Origin: Streptococcus sanguinis
GTDB taxonomy: Bacteria; Bacillota; Bacilli; Lactobacillales; Streptococcaceae
Direction of reading: 5' to 3'
Assembly (NCBI RefSeq): GCF_019929225.1
Contig: NZ_JAHZPA010000008.1
Span: 42,439 to 106,438, forward strand
Length of the DNA stretch: 64,000 nucleotides
Shown here: piece by piece, positions 8,562 through 17,894 of the stretch
How positions within the stretch are numbered: position 1 is the first letter of the stretch
Layout: each line of letters starts with the position of its first letter
The notes under the pieces: model-generated
Told to the model about the DNA's origin: nothing
The model's input: only the letters and a program-made list of their open reading frames with translations
Databases searched by the model: none
Made by a program: the position numbers and the translations under genes

Positions 8562-8871
8562 GGTTTTAGTCTAGCATATTTTTTAAAAGTTGGAAATGCT
8601 TAAGCACCTATGGAGAGTCTTCCTTTTATCTGAACACCTCATAAATTATCGTAATCTTGTATTTCGTTTATTCATGGACGAAGTCTAGGAAGGCTTGAAA
8701 TAATTCTTCCAACCCCATGTCATTATATTCCTTTTTTAACAATTAGGTGACAAGGAGTCGCTTGTCTTGCCTAGCTAGGGAAAATCCGATAAAATGTAAG
8801 CTGCTGAATGTGAGATTAGGCAAACTGTTTAATTTATGTTATAATTAAACGATATGTGAAAAGAGGTATTT
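8562..8871. other. 310-base intergenic region upstream of prfB, with possible gene remnant
   Basis: AT-rich spacer with no intact gene. The only coding-like trace is on the minus strand at about 8680-8755, where an open stretch of about 24 codons ends with DMGLEELFQAFLDFVHE and a stop. This could be the tail of a decayed gene but is too short to assign. The right end holds the prfB promoter. Confidence 0.4.
8837..8845 (+). promoter_or_regulatory. prfB promoter (extended -10)
   Basis: TGTTATAAT at 8837-8845, 26 bases before the prfB start, with AAGAGG as ribosome site. The -35 region is weak. Confidence 0.6.
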
Positions 8872-9967
8872 ATGGACATTTCAGAAATTCGTCAAAAGAT
8901 TGACGCAAATCGTGAAAAATTAGCTTCTTTCAGGGGGTCTCTTTGACTTAGAAGGTCTGGAAGAAGAAATTGCCATCTTAGAAAATAAGATGACAGAACC
9001 CGACTTTTGGGATGACAACATTGCAGCTCAGAAGACATCTCAAGAGCTGAATGAACTCAAGCAAACCTATGAAAATTTCCATCAGATGACTGAGCTTTTT
9101 GATGAATCGGAAATCTTGCTTGATTTTCTGGCTGAGGATGAGTCGGTTCAGGGAGAGTTGGAAGAAAAGCTGGCCGAACTCGAGAAAATGATGACCAGCT
9201 ATGAAATGACCCTGCTCCTATCTGAGCCTTACGACAATAACAATGCTATCCTTGAAATTCACCCGGGCTCTGGTGGTACAGAGGCCCAGGATTGGGGAGA
9301 TATGTTGCTGCGTATGTATACGCGCTTTGGCAATGCCAAGGGCTTCAAAGTTGAGGTCTTGGACTATCAAGCGGGAGATGAAGCGGGAATTAAGTCAGTG
9401 ACTCTTTCATTTGAAGGGCCGCACGCTTATGGTCTGCTCAAGTCAGAAATGGGAGTCCACCGTTTGGTTCGGATTTCACCATTTGACTCAGCTAAACGTC
9501 GCCATACTTCTTTTACCTCAGTAGAGGTCATGCCAGAGCTGGATGACACCATTGAGGTGGAAATTCGCGATGACGATATTAAGATGGACACTTTCCGCTC
9601 GGGAGGAGCCGGCGGACAGAATGTCAATAAAGTTTCTACTGGTGTGCGGCTGACCCATATTCCTACAGGAATTGTGGTGCAGTCTACGGTTGACCGGACT
9701 CAGTATGGAAACCGTGATCGAGCGATGAAGATGCTGCAGGCCAAGCTTTATCAGCTAGAGCAAGAGAAACAAGCAGCCGAAGTCGATTCACTCAAGGGAG
9801 ATAAGAAGGAGATTTCCTGGGGCAGCCAAATCCGCTCCTATGTCTTTACGCCTTATACCATGGTCAAAGACCATCGGACCAGTTACGAAGTAGCACAGGT
9901 GGACAAGGTTATGGACGGAGATTTGGATGGTTTCATCGACGCCTATTTGAAATGGCGTTTGAACTAG
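8872..9967 (+). CDS. prfB: Peptide chain release factor 2, with programmed +1 frameshift
   Basis: RF2 recognises UGA and UAA and triggers peptide release. The gene is read in two frames: 24 codons from the ATG at 8872, then an in-frame TGA at 8944, preceded by an SD-like AGGGGG (8932-8937) and the slippery CTT. Shifting +1 at CTT-T gives GAC at 8945 and continues 340 codons to 9967, for a 364-residue product of normal RF2 length. The RF2-specific anticodon tripeptide SPF is at 202-204 and the catalytic GGQ at 247-249. This is the conserved autoregulatory frameshift, not a mutation: low RF2 makes the UGA pause and favours the shift. ftsE follows 44 bases later. Confidence 0.97.
8932..8947 (+). 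promoter_or_regulatory. prfB programmed frameshift site
   Basis: AGGGGG, TCT, CTT, TGA, C: internal Shine-Dalgarno, slippery codon and weak-context UGA in the arrangement conserved in bacterial prfB genes. Confidence 0.96.
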
Positions 9968-10011
9968 GAAATGCAAGAGATTAGAATTAGATTGAAAGGA
10001 AATTTCAATAG

Positions 10012-10704
10012 ATGTCAATAATTGAAATGAAAGATGTTGTCAAGAAGTATGGCAACGGGACCACTGCCTTACGTAGTGTGTCTATTAACGTAGAACCTGG
10101 GGAGTTTGCCTATATTGTTGGCCCTTCAGGCGCAGGAAAGTCAACCTTTATTCGTTTGCTTTACCGGGAGATAAAGCTGGATAAGGGAAGTCTGAAAGTA
10201 GCTGATTTTGACTTAGCTAAGATTAAGAAGCGTGATGTTCCAATGCTGCGTCGTCAGGTTGGAGTAGTCTTCCAGGACTATAAACTTCTTCCTAAAAAGA
10301 CGGTGTATGAGAATATTGCCTACGCTATGGAAGTTATCGGTGAGCGCCGCCGCAATATTAAAAAGCGGGTTATGGAAGTGCTGGATTTGGTTGGTCTTAA
10401 GCATAAAGTTCGCTCATTTCCTAATGAGCTTTCCGGTGGTGAGCAGCAGCGGATTGCCATTGCGCGTGCTATTGCCAACAACCCTAAAGTCCTGATTGCG
10501 GATGAGCCGACAGGAAACTTGGACCCAGATAATTCTTGGGAGATTATGAACCTGCTGGAGCGGATTAACCTTCAGGGAACAACAGTCCTGATGGCAACCC
10601 ACAACAGCCAGATTGTAAATACTCTGCGTCACCGCGTTATTGCTATTGAAAATGGCCGTGTGGTACGTGATGAAGCGGAAGGAGAATACGGATACGATGA
10701 TTAG
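10012..10704 (+). CDS. ftsE: Cell-division ABC ATPase FtsE
   Basis: A 230-residue ABC ATPase with Walker A GPSGAGKST (near 39-47), Q-loop QDYKLLP, signature LSGGEQQR, Walker B VLIADEPTGNLD and the switch His in MATHN. FtsE pairs with FtsX; in streptococci the complex transmits a cytoplasmic signal to the peptidoglycan hydrolase PcsB at the septum. Start at 10012 follows GAAAGGAA. The ftsX start lies inside its 3' end (8-base overlap), so the two are translationally coupled, probably in a transcript starting at prfB. Confidence 0.96.
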   Translation: MSIIEMKDVVKKYGNGTTALRSVSINVEPGEFAYIVGPSGAGKSTFIRLLYREIKLDKGSLKVADFDLAKIKKRDVPMLRRQVGVVFQDYKLLPKKTVYENIAYAMEVIGERRRNIKKRVMEVLDLVGLKHKVRSFPNELSGGEQQRIAIARAIANNPKVLIADEPTGNLDPDNSWEIMNLLERINLQGTTVLMATHNSQIVNTLRHRVIAIENGRVVRDEAEGEYGYDD

Positions 10705-11623
10705 AAGATTTTTTCGTCATTTGATTGAGTCGCTTAAGAGTCTTACGCGGAATGGTTGGATGACTGTAGCGGCTGTCAGCTCGGTTATGATTACCTTGAG
10801 CTTAGTAGCTGTTTTTGCTTCAGTAATTTTAAATACAGCCAAGTTGGCAAATGATATTTCCAATAATGTCCGCGTCATGGTATACATGCGTAAGGATGTT
10901 TTCGATAATAGCGAAACGATTGTAAAAGAAGGTCAAACAGTTCAGAATGAGGACTACCATAAGGTCTATGATGCTCTGACTTCTATGAAAAATGTAGAGA
11001 AGGTTACTTTTTCTAGCAAGCAAGAGCAGTATAATAAGCTAACAGAGACCATGGGTAGTGAGTGGGATGTTTTTGATGAAGAAAATAATCCTCTTTACGA
11101 TGCTTATATTGTTGAGACCAAGGCACCTAAGTATGTTGAATCTGTTACAAAAGATGCCAGAAAGGTTGATGGTGTTTCAGAGGTTCAAAATGGGGGTACC
11201 AATACCAAAAATCTCTTTGCGTTTTCTAATTTCATCCAAACATGGGGATTGATTGGGACAGCGCTTCTGATTTTCATTGCTATCCTTCTCATTTCCAATA
11301 CTATTCGGATTACCATTATTTCCCGAAGTCGCGAGATTCAAATCATGCGCTTGGTTGGTGCCAAGAATAGCTATATCCGCGGACCATTCCTGTTTGAAGG
11401 AGCGTGGATTGGCTTGCTAGGAGCGACAGTTCCGTCACTTGTAGTGTATTTGACATATGGTATAGCCTACCAGACTATGAATAAGAGCTTGGTAGGTCAA
11501 GGACTTTCTATGATTGATCCAAAACTCTTTAGTCCGATTATGATAGCAGCACTCTTTGTGTTGGGAATTCTTATCGGATCATTGGGATCTATCATCTCTA
11601 TGAGACGCTTCTTGAAGATTTAA
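10697..11623 (+). CDS. ftsX: Cell-division membrane protein FtsX
   Basis: A 308-residue FtsX with the expected topology: N-terminal cytoplasmic tail, TM1 near residues 22-45 (MTVAAVSSVMITLSLVAVF), a large extracellular loop (about 50-180), the part known to contact PcsB in pneumococcus, and three C-terminal membrane segments between about 185 and 305. I chose the ATG at 10697 because GGAGAA lies ten bases upstream inside ftsE; upstream in-frame starts would overlap ftsE by more than 60 bases without a ribosome site. Confidence 0.95.
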   Translation: MIRRFFRHLIESLKSLTRNGWMTVAAVSSVMITLSLVAVFASVILNTAKLANDISNNVRVMVYMRKDVFDNSETIVKEGQTVQNEDYHKVYDALTSMKNVEKVTFSSKQEQYNKLTETMGSEWDVFDEENNPLYDAYIVETKAPKYVESVTKDARKVDGVSEVQNGGTNTKNLFAFSNFIQTWGLIGTALLIFIAILLISNTIRITIISRSREIQIMRLVGAKNSYIRGPFLFEGAWIGLLGATVPSLVVYLTYGIAYQTMNKSLVGQGLSMIDPKLFSPIMIAALFVLGILIGSLGSIISMRRFLKI

Positions 11624-11639
11624 CAAATCATAAAAAAAC

Positions 11640-11669
11640 AGAGTTTGAAGAATTTCAAACTCTATTTTT
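11640..11669. terminator. Bidirectional terminator between ftsX and the MBL-fold gene
   Basis: Ten-bp stem AGAGTTTGAA/TTCAAACTCT with loop GAAT. A T run follows on the right and an A run precedes on the left, so it can end both convergent transcripts. Confidence 0.85.
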
Positions 11670-11692
11670 GTTATAGTTAATTGCTTTAATGG

Positions 11693-12331
11693 CTACTGAG
11701 CTAAAAATGGATTAAAGATTTTTTCATGTGAAATAGTGGTATCATGACCATGCCCAGGATAAACAGCGTAGTCTTTAGGTAATACCAGAAGTTTCTCGCG
11801 AATGGATGTCAGCAATTGCTCCATGTTTCCTGTAGGAAGATCCGTTCGTCCGATGCTTTCCCGAAAGAGGGCATCGCCCGTCAAAACAAGGCGGTCATCT
11901 GGAAAGACTGGAGAGACACCTCCGATGGAGTGGCCAGGTGTTGCAAGCACATAGAAGTGAAAGCCTCCAAGATCATAGTCTGTTTCGTAGGAGAAAAACT
12001 CTTCTGCTGGTCGACAGATAATATCATCCAGATCAGCATGGCGCGCCAGACCAGATAGGTTATCTGTCGGTGTGTAGAGCCAGCTGCTTTCACTCTCAGC
12101 CACATAGACAGGTGGGGCAGCATAGTGCTCTCGGACCTTTTCTAAACTCATAATGTGGTCATAATGGGTATGGGTCAAGAGTACAGCAATCACAGGCTTG
12201 GCGAGTTCCTCTAGCTTGCGCTCAATCTTTTTCCAGTCACTGCCAGGATCGACGACTAGGAGGCCCTGGTTATTTTCTAAGATATAGGTGTTTTCAAAAG
12301 CAACAAGGTTGATAATTTTATGAATCTTCAT
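11693..12331 (-). CDS. MBL-fold metallohydrolase (glyoxalase II-like)
   Basis: A 212-residue metallo-beta-lactamase-fold enzyme. The zinc motif THTHYDH has His54, His56, Asp58 and His59; further ligands are in ATPGHSIGG, TGDALF and the PGHGHDT segment. The single-domain architecture matches YcbL/YqgX-type hydroxyacylglutathione-hydrolase-like proteins; streptococci vary in glutathione content, so the true thioester substrate is open. Start at 12331 has GAGGAAA upstream. It is flanked by a bidirectional terminator on one side and the divergent dinG promoter on the other, so it is probably monocistronic. Confidence 0.85.
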   Translation of the reverse strand: MKIHKIINLVAFENTYILENNQGLLVVDPGSDWKKIERKLEELAKPVIAVLLTHTHYDHIMSLEKVREHYAAPPVYVAESESSWLYTPTDNLSGLARHADLDDIICRPAEEFFSYETDYDLGGFHFYVLATPGHSIGGVSPVFPDDRLVLTGDALFRESIGRTDLPTGNMEQLLTSIREKLLVLPKDYAVYPGHGHDTTISHEKIFNPFLAQ

Positions 12332-12448
12332 TTGATTTCCTCGGAAAATGTATTCTGCTATTGAGTGTAACAGAAAAGAGAATTTTTTGCACAGAATTGC
12401 TTCATAGACTATGGCTGAAAATTTTCAGATGTCTCAGAATGGCTTTTA

Positions 12449-12457
12449 TGATATAAT
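12449..12457 (+). promoter_or_regulatory. dinG promoter (extended -10, near-leaderless)
   Basis: TGATATAAT ends at 12457, nine bases before the dinG ATG; predicted initiation leaves a leader of about three bases and there is no Shine-Dalgarno sequence. Confidence 0.6.
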
Positions 12458-12466
12458 CATAGCAGT

Positions 12467-14911
12467 ATGACACAAAATGATTATAAGTATGCCGTTGTGG
12501 ACTTGGAGGCTACAGGAACGGGCAGCAGTGCAAAGATTATCCAGATTGGCATTGTTCTGATTGAGAATGGAATCATTACCAAGACTTATGAAACAGATGT
12601 CAATCCTCATGAGGAACTGGATGAGCATATCAAAGAGCTGACAGGTTTGGATGATGAGCGGCTTGGCCGAGCACCGGAGTTTTCTCAGGTAGCAGCTGAG
12701 GTATATGAGTTGATTCAGGATGCGATTTTTGTCGCTCATAATGTCAAGTTTGATGCCAATCTACTAGCGGAGGCCCTTTTCTGGGAAGGGTTTGACTTGC
12801 TGACACCGCGTGTGGACACGGTAGAGTTGGCTCAGGTCTTTTACCCGACCTTTGATAAATATTCCTTGGGTAATCTCTGTAATTTGCTGGATATTTCTTT
12901 AGAAAACGCTCATACTGCTCTGGCAGATGCTCAAGCAACGGCTCAGCTATTTTTAAAAATACAAGACAAAATCAAGAGCCTGCCCAAGGCCTTGGTTGAG
13001 AAAATGCTAACTTTGGCGGACAGCATTATCTATGAGTCGCGCTTGGCTATCGAGGAAGTTTATCAGACGATGCCGGATCAGCAAGATAAGGAACTGCAAT
13101 CCTGCCATGGTATTTTCCTGCGACTTCCCCAAAAGCTGACTTCGGAAAAGAAGCTGTCGCAGGATTTCCTGACCAATCTATACCTGCTGGGCTTAGAAGA
13201 GCGGCCAGAACAGCTCAAATTTGCTTATTTTATGGAGGAAGCTCTGGACCAGCAGAAGCCTAGTTTTTTAGAGGCGCAGACAGGCTTAGGTAAGACTTTT
13301 GGCTACTTGCTGCCTATTCTATCTAGAGGTCAAGAAAAAGTACTAGTGACGGTTCCGACTAAGATCCTGCAGGACCAGCTGCTGCAAAAGGAAGGACGAT
13401 TGTTGGAGGAAGTATTTGGTATTTCCTTTCACAGTCTCAAGAGTCCGGAGAATTATCTCAAACTGGACCATTTCTATCAGACATTGGATAGGGAATATGA
13501 CAACCGTCTGGTGAATCGCTGCAAGCTACAACTCTTGGTTTGGCTGGCAGAAACCAAAACAGGTGATTTGACCGAAATCGGGCAGGCTCATCGCTTCTCA
13601 AGCTACTTCACTGAAATCCGTCATGATGGCAAGCTAAGCAAACATTCTCTTTTTTATGAGGAAGATTTTTGGCGGTTAGGACAGGTCAAGTCAGCTACCA
13701 GTCGTGTCGTGATTACCAATCATGCATACCTGTTGACGCGTTTAGAGGATGACCAGTCTTTGCTGGACAATCGCATTCTGGTAGTTGATGAAGCTCAGAA
13801 GATGTTTTTCGCCTTGGAAAGCTTCTCCCAGGCCAGTATTAATCTAACTAAAACGCTGCAGCAGATAAATCATCTCCTTCAGGAAGAAGGAGAACTTCTG
13901 CAGCAACGGCTTTTGCAAAGCATTCAGTTTGAGCTGGCTGATGCCGCAGAGAAGCATCGCAAGAAAGCATCTGAGCTAAGTCCGGAAAAGATTGCCCGAC
14001 TGCTCCAGGATGTGTCCGAGTTAAAGACAAGTGCATTGCCTGAGCTGCAGCACCTGTTCAGTGGCAAATACCAGTATTATTGGTTGGTTGATGAAGTTTT
14101 GGCAGATCATCGCTTGATGACTCTGCATGCCGGTCGTTCAGAATTGCTGCATTTTACCGACTTCCTGCCTGAAAGCACCAAGGTTATCTTGGTTTCGTCT
14201 ACTCTGGAAATCAGCTCTAAGGTCAATTTGGCGCAGTTGCTAGGCTTTGAAAGTTATCACTTTTACAAGCTGAAAAGCAAGAAGAAGCCGCTGCAGAAGC
14301 TCTTTTTAGATGAAAGTTTTCCAGCAGTAGTGGATTTGTCAACTGAGGATTTTGCGCAAGAGATTGTTGCTTGCCTGCAAAAAGTAGCAGAACTAGGTCT
14401 GCCTATCGTCGTTCTCTTCACCTCTAAAGACTTGCTTTTGACTGTTTCGGACTTGCTGGCTCTACCGCATTTGGCCCAATATAAAAATGGCGATGCCGGC
14501 AATATCAAACGCCGTTTTGATAGAGGAGAGGCAAGTATCCTTTTGGGCTCTGGTAGCTTCTGGGAGGGGGCAGATTTTGCTGAGCAAGATCAGATTATTC
14601 AGTTGATCACTCGGATTCCATTTGACAATCCCAAGGATTTCTTTGTGCAGAAGATTAACAGCCGCCTGAAAGCAGAAGGTAAGAATGCCTTTTATGATTA
14701 TCAACTGCCTCTTGCCATCTTACGGCTTAAGCAGGCTATTGGCCGGACCCGGCGTAATGAGCATCAGAAGTCAGCTGTCATTCTTTTGGACAATCGCATT
14801 TCTAGTAAACGCTATGGAAAGCAGATTCAGCATCATCTGTCACAATTGGCTTCTTTGGATATTATGCCAGAGGCAGCCATTATGCATGAATTACAAGACT
14901 TTTTTGACTGA
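12467..14911 (+). CDS. dinG: DinG-type protein: DEDDh exonuclease fused to XPD-like helicase domain
   Basis: An 814-residue fusion. Residues 1-170 are a DnaQ/epsilon-like 3'-5' exonuclease with VVDLEATGTG (ExoI), HNVKFDANLLAEAL (ExoII) and the HTALADAQAT ExoIII motif. Residues from about 240 on are an SF2 helicase of the DinG/XPD family with Walker A QTGLGKT near 270, a DEAQ box near 440 and motif VI AIGRTRR near 755. The four clustered cysteines that hold the Fe-S cluster in Gram-negative DinG are not apparent, as expected for the Firmicute form, which in Staphylococcus was reported to act as a nuclease more than a helicase. Role: DNA repair or single-strand processing. Start at 12467 lacks a ribosome site and is probably leaderless. 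Confidence 0.9.
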   Translation: MTQNDYKYAVVDLEATGTGSSAKIIQIGIVLIENGIITKTYETDVNPHEELDEHIKELTGLDDERLGRAPEFSQVAAEVYELIQDAIFVAHNVKFDANLLAEALFWEGFDLLTPRVDTVELAQVFYPTFDKYSLGNLCNLLDISLENAHTALADAQATAQLFLKIQDKIKSLPKALVEKMLTLADSIIYESRLAIEEVYQTMPDQQDKELQSCHGIFLRLPQKLTSEKKLSQDFLTNLYLLGLEERPEQLKFAYFMEEALDQQKPSFLEAQTGLGKTFGYLLPILSRGQEKVLVTVPTKILQDQLLQKEGRLLEEVFGISFHSLKSPENYLKLDHFYQTLDREYDNRLVNRCKLQLLVWLAETKTGDLTEIGQAHRFSSYFTEIRHDGKLSKHSLFYEEDFWRLGQVKSATSRVVITNHAYLLTRLEDDQSLLDNRILVVDEAQKMFFALESFSQASINLTKTLQQINHLLQEEGELLQQRLLQSIQFELADAAEKHRKKASELSPEKIARLLQDVSELKTSALPELQHLFSGKYQYYWLVDEVLADHRLMTLHAGRSELLHFTDFLPESTKVILVSSTLEISSKVNLAQLLGFESYHFYKLKSKKKPLQKLFLDESFPAVVDLSTEDFAQEIVACLQKVAELGLPIVVLFTSKDLLLTVSDLLALPHLAQYKNGDAGNIKRRFDRGEASILLGSGSFWEGADFAEQDQIIQLITRIPFDNPKDFFVQKINSRLKAEGKNAFYDYQLPLAILRLKQAIGRTRRNEHQKSAVILLDNRISSKRYGKQIQHHLSQLASLDIMPEAAIMHELQDFFD

Positions 14912-14920
14912 AACTATCTG

Positions 14921-14951
14921 AAATCAGCTGAGTTTTATTGGCTGATTTTTT
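14921..14951 (+). terminator. Terminator after dinG
   Basis: Eight-bp stem AAATCAGC/GCTGATTT with a 12-base loop and T run. Confidence 0.7.
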
Positions 14952-14980
14952 AGTTCCATTCAGATTTTTGGGAAAGAATT

Positions 14981-14989
14981 TGTTATAAT
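14981..14989 (+). promoter_or_regulatory. Promoter of the YeiH-family gene
   Basis: Extended -10 TGTTATAAT, 27 bases before the GTG start at 15017. Confidence 0.6.
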
Positions 14990-15016
14990 GAGAGGCATAA
15001 GAAAGAAGGAGTGCTC

Positions 15017-15991
15017 GTGAAAAAATATTTACCAGGAATTCTGTTATCCTTTGGCATAGCGGCTGTTTCTATCTTTTTAGGCGGCTTGCTTCCCTTGATA
15101 GGCTCTAGTGTTTTGGCTATTGTCTTTGGGATTGTTTTGAACAACAGCATGAAGCTGCCGGCTGTTTTTCAGGAAGGACTCAGCTATTCAGGGAAGAAAT
15201 TGCTGCAGTATTCCATCATCTTTTTGGGATTTTCCATGTCCATTGGTCAGGTTTCTGAGACAGGGATTTCTTCTCTTCGTATCAGTCTTATTACGATTCT
15301 GATAGCCTTTTTGGCGGCCTATCTGGCTGGCCGTTTCTTTAAGATGAATCGTGTCTTGACTATTTTAATTGGTTTTGGAACAGCCATCTGCGGTGGCTCT
15401 GCCATAGCGGCTGCTTCACCAATCTTGGAAGCTGATGAAGAGGAAATCGCTCTGTCTATCTCCACTATTTTCTTTTTCAATATTTTAGCAGTATTCATTT
15501 TCCCTTTTTTAGGGCATTTGTTGCAGATGTCGGATACCTTTTTCGGGACTTGGGCTGGAACAGCCATCAATGATACTTCGTCAGTAGTGGCGGCAGGCTA
15601 TACATATAGCCCGTCAGCTGGCGACTTGGCGACCATTGTTAAGCTTAGTCGGGCTCTGATGATTGTACCGGCCTGCTTGATCTTCGCAGCTTATCGCTAT
15701 ATCAAGTCTAAGAAGTCGTCACAAAAGACAAACTTGAAACAGATTTTTCCTTGGTTTATAGCTTGGTTTGTCCTAGCTTCACTTATCAGCAGTCTTGGAT
15801 TTCTGCCGGCTGCTGTCATCCCTTATACAAAATTCATTTCTCAGTGGCTGATGGCTATGGCCTTGGCAGCTATTGGCGCAAAGGTTTCCTTTAAGCAGTT
15901 TAAGCAAGCAGGAGCAGCGCCTTTGCTGACTGGTGCCTTTGCTTGGTTTTGTGTCGCTGTTTCTAGCTTGATTATCCAGTATTTTTTCTAA
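15017..15991 (+). CDS. YeiH/PSE family membrane protein (UPF0324)
   Basis: A 324-residue integral membrane protein of the putative sulfate exporter (PSE) family, with about ten hydrophobic segments. The glycine-rich signature GFGTAICGGSAIAA near residue 118 and the segment GTAINDTSSVVAAGY near 185 are typical of this family. I chose the GTG at 15017, five bases after AAGAAGGAG; a GTG at 15011 overlaps that ribosome site. rodA starts 12 bases after the stop, so the two are co-transcribed. The transported substrate is unproven for the family. Confidence 0.85.
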   Translation: MKKYLPGILLSFGIAAVSIFLGGLLPLIGSSVLAIVFGIVLNNSMKLPAVFQEGLSYSGKKLLQYSIIFLGFSMSIGQVSETGISSLRISLITILIAFLAAYLAGRFFKMNRVLTILIGFGTAICGGSAIAAASPILEADEEEIALSISTIFFFNILAVFIFPFLGHLLQMSDTFFGTWAGTAINDTSSVVAAGYTYSPSAGDLATIVKLSRALMIVPACLIFAAYRYIKSKKSSQKTNLKQIFPWFIAWFVLASLISSLGFLPAAVIPYTKFISQWLMAMALAAIGAKVSFKQFKQAGAAPLLTGAFAWFCVAVSSLIIQYFF

Positions 15992-16003
15992 AAAGGAGGG
16001 ACT

Positions 16004-17236
16004 ATGCCCTATCAAAGACGGACGTTTGAGTCTCGGATTGATTATAGTTTAATTTTGCCCGTTTTGATGCTGCTCTCAATCGGTGTTGTGGCTATTTACA
16101 TTGCTGTTAGTCATGATTATCCTGACAATGCCTGGCCCATGGTTGGTCAGCAGATTGCCTGGATTGCGGTGGGCTTCCTGCTCAGTTTTATCCTCATGTT
16201 TTTTAACACCAAGTTTCTCTGGAAAATTACGCCTTATCTCTATGTTTTTGGTCTTGGGCTCATGGTCTTGCCTCTGATTTTTTACAGCCAATCTCTGGTA
16301 GCCTCCACTGGTGCCAAAAACTGGATTGCTATTCGTGGTGTGACCCTTTTTCAGCCCTCGGAGTTCATGAAGATTTCATATATTCTCATGCTGTCACGGC
16401 TGGTGGTCCATTTTCTCCAGCAGCACAAGCAGGATGAGCGAACCTTGGCTTTAGACTTTTTTCTGATTCTGAAGCTTGGGCTCTGCACAGTGCCTGTTCT
16501 GGTTCTGTTAACCCTTCAGAGTGATTTGGGGACGGCTTTAGTTTTTGTTGCTATATACGGCGGCATTGTTCTACTATCAGGTGTTTCTTGGAAGATTATC
16601 CTGCCGGTCTTTCTGACGGGAGTCCTGCTGTTGGGAGGATTTCTCTTTATCTTTATTTCCGATGGCGGCCGTGCTTTTCTGCATAATCTAGGCATGCCAA
16701 CCTACCAAATCAATCGGATTTTGGCTTGGCTCCATCCCTTTGACTACGCTCAGACGACTACCTTCCAGCAAGCACAGGGACAAATCGCTGTCGGAAGCGG
16801 CGGTCTGACTGGCCAAGGCTTTAATGTCTCTAATCTCTTGGTGCCTGTTCGGGAAAGCGATATGATTTTCACCGTCATTGCAGAAGATTTTGGCTTTTTG
16901 GGCTCGACCTTGGTTATCATGCTCTATTTACTGCTGATTTATCGCATGCTCAAGATTACAATTAAATCCAACAAGCAGTTTTATACCTACATCTCGACTG
17001 GCTTTATCATGATGCTGCTCTTCCATATCTTTGAAAATATTGGAGCGGTGACAGGAATTCTACCTTTAACAGGGATTCCGCTACCCTTTATCTCACAGGG
17101 TGGTTCTTCCATCATCAGTAATCTTATCGGTGTTGGTCTCCTGCTGTCCGTCTCCTATCAGAATAGCTTGACGGATGAAAAGAAGGAGCGAATTCCTGCT
17201 GTCCGAAAAAAAGTCGTACTGAAGAAATTAAAATAA
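16004..17236 (+). CDS. rodA: Rod-shape/peripheral peptidoglycan glycosyltransferase RodA
   Basis: A 410-residue SEDS-family polymerase with about ten membrane helices. Conserved SEDS blocks are visible: GAKNWIAI, QPSEFMKI, QSDLGTA, the RILAWLHPFDY loop, the catalytic Asp in VPVRESDMIFTVIAEDFGF, and GIPLPFISQGGSS. SEDS proteins polymerise lipid II glycan chains together with a class B PBP; in ovococci RodA works in peripheral elongation. RodA is preferred over FtsW because of the synteny with the HAD gene, gyrB and ezrA, which I recall from pneumococcus. AAGGAGGG lies ahead of the ATG at 16004. Confidence 0.92.
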   Translation: MPYQRRTFESRIDYSLILPVLMLLSIGVVAIYIAVSHDYPDNAWPMVGQQIAWIAVGFLLSFILMFFNTKFLWKITPYLYVFGLGLMVLPLIFYSQSLVASTGAKNWIAIRGVTLFQPSEFMKISYILMLSRLVVHFLQQHKQDERTLALDFFLILKLGLCTVPVLVLLTLQSDLGTALVFVAIYGGIVLLSGVSWKIILPVFLTGVLLLGGFLFIFISDGGRAFLHNLGMPTYQINRILAWLHPFDYAQTTTFQQAQGQIAVGSGGLTGQGFNVSNLLVPVRESDMIFTVIAEDFGFLGSTLVIMLYLLLIYRMLKITIKSNKQFYTYISTGFIMMLLFHIFENIGAVTGILPLTGIPLPFISQGGSSIISNLIGVGLLLSVSYQNSLTDEKKERIPAVRKKVVLKKLK

Positions 17237-17308
17237 ATATAAAGCAAGTTTTTGTCTCACAAATCAGATGTGTTTTTGTGATTGGCTCATATCAGAAAGG
17301 ATATTTTC

Positions 17309-17857
17309 ATGAAAAAAGCAGCTTTACTCTTAGCTCCCGGCTTTGAAGAAATCGAGGCCCTGACGGTTGTGGATGTCTTGCGCCGTGCAGGTCTTGTCTG
17401 CCATATGATTGGTTTTGATGAATCAGTGACTGGCTCTCATGCCATCACTGTTAAAGCAGATCAGGTCTGGAAGGGCAGACTGGATGACTACGATATGGTC
17501 ATTTTGCCAGGGGGGATGCCAGGATCGGCCAATCTCCGTGATGATGACCGCCTGATGCAGCTTTTACAGGACTTTCAGCAGGGGGACAAATTCATCGCGG
17601 CTATTTGTGCCGCTCCGATTGCTCTTGACCGCGCAGGTATCTTGACTAGTAAGTATTTCACTTGCTATGATGGTGCTCGAGACAATATTGAAAATGGAAC
17701 TTACCGTAAAGAAACAGTTCTTGTTGATGGGAAGCTGATCACTAGTCGTGGTCCATCAACTGCCTTGGCTTTTGCCTATGAGCTGGTTCGTCAGCTGGGA
17801 GGAGACGCTGACCAGTTGGCTGATGCTATGCTTTATACAGATGTATTTGGAAACTAA
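17309..17857 (+). CDS. DJ-1/PfpI (ThiJ/YajL-type) family protein
   Basis: A 182-residue class I glutamine-amidotransferase-like protein. The nucleophile-elbow Cys100 is in AAICAAPIAL and the conserved acidic residue is in APGFEEIEAL near 14; VILPGGMPG is the usual strand-loop before it. Members are implicated in protection from glyoxal and oxidative damage; activities are debated. The ATG at 17309 follows AGAAAGGA; an upstream TTG at 17282 has no support. A terminator follows immediately. Confidence 0.9.
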   Translation: MKKAALLLAPGFEEIEALTVVDVLRRAGLVCHMIGFDESVTGSHAITVKADQVWKGRLDDYDMVILPGGMPGSANLRDDDRLMQLLQDFQQGDKFIAAICAAPIALDRAGILTSKYFTCYDGARDNIENGTYRKETVLVDGKLITSRGPSTALAFAYELVRQLGGDADQLADAMLYTDVFGN

Positions 17858-17863
17858 AAATAG

Positions 17864-17894
17864 GCTGGGACTCAAAATATGTCCCAGCTTTTTT
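17864..17894 (+). terminator. Terminator after the DJ-1 gene
   Basis: Stem GCTGGGAC/GTCCCAGC with nine-base loop and six T. The AGGCTGGGAC form recurs in many streptococcal intergenic regions. Confidence 0.88.

Noticed and set aside
8872..8946. In-frame stop early in prfB suggesting a pseudogene
   Set aside because: The stop is part of the conserved programmed frameshift with SD-like element and slippery codon.
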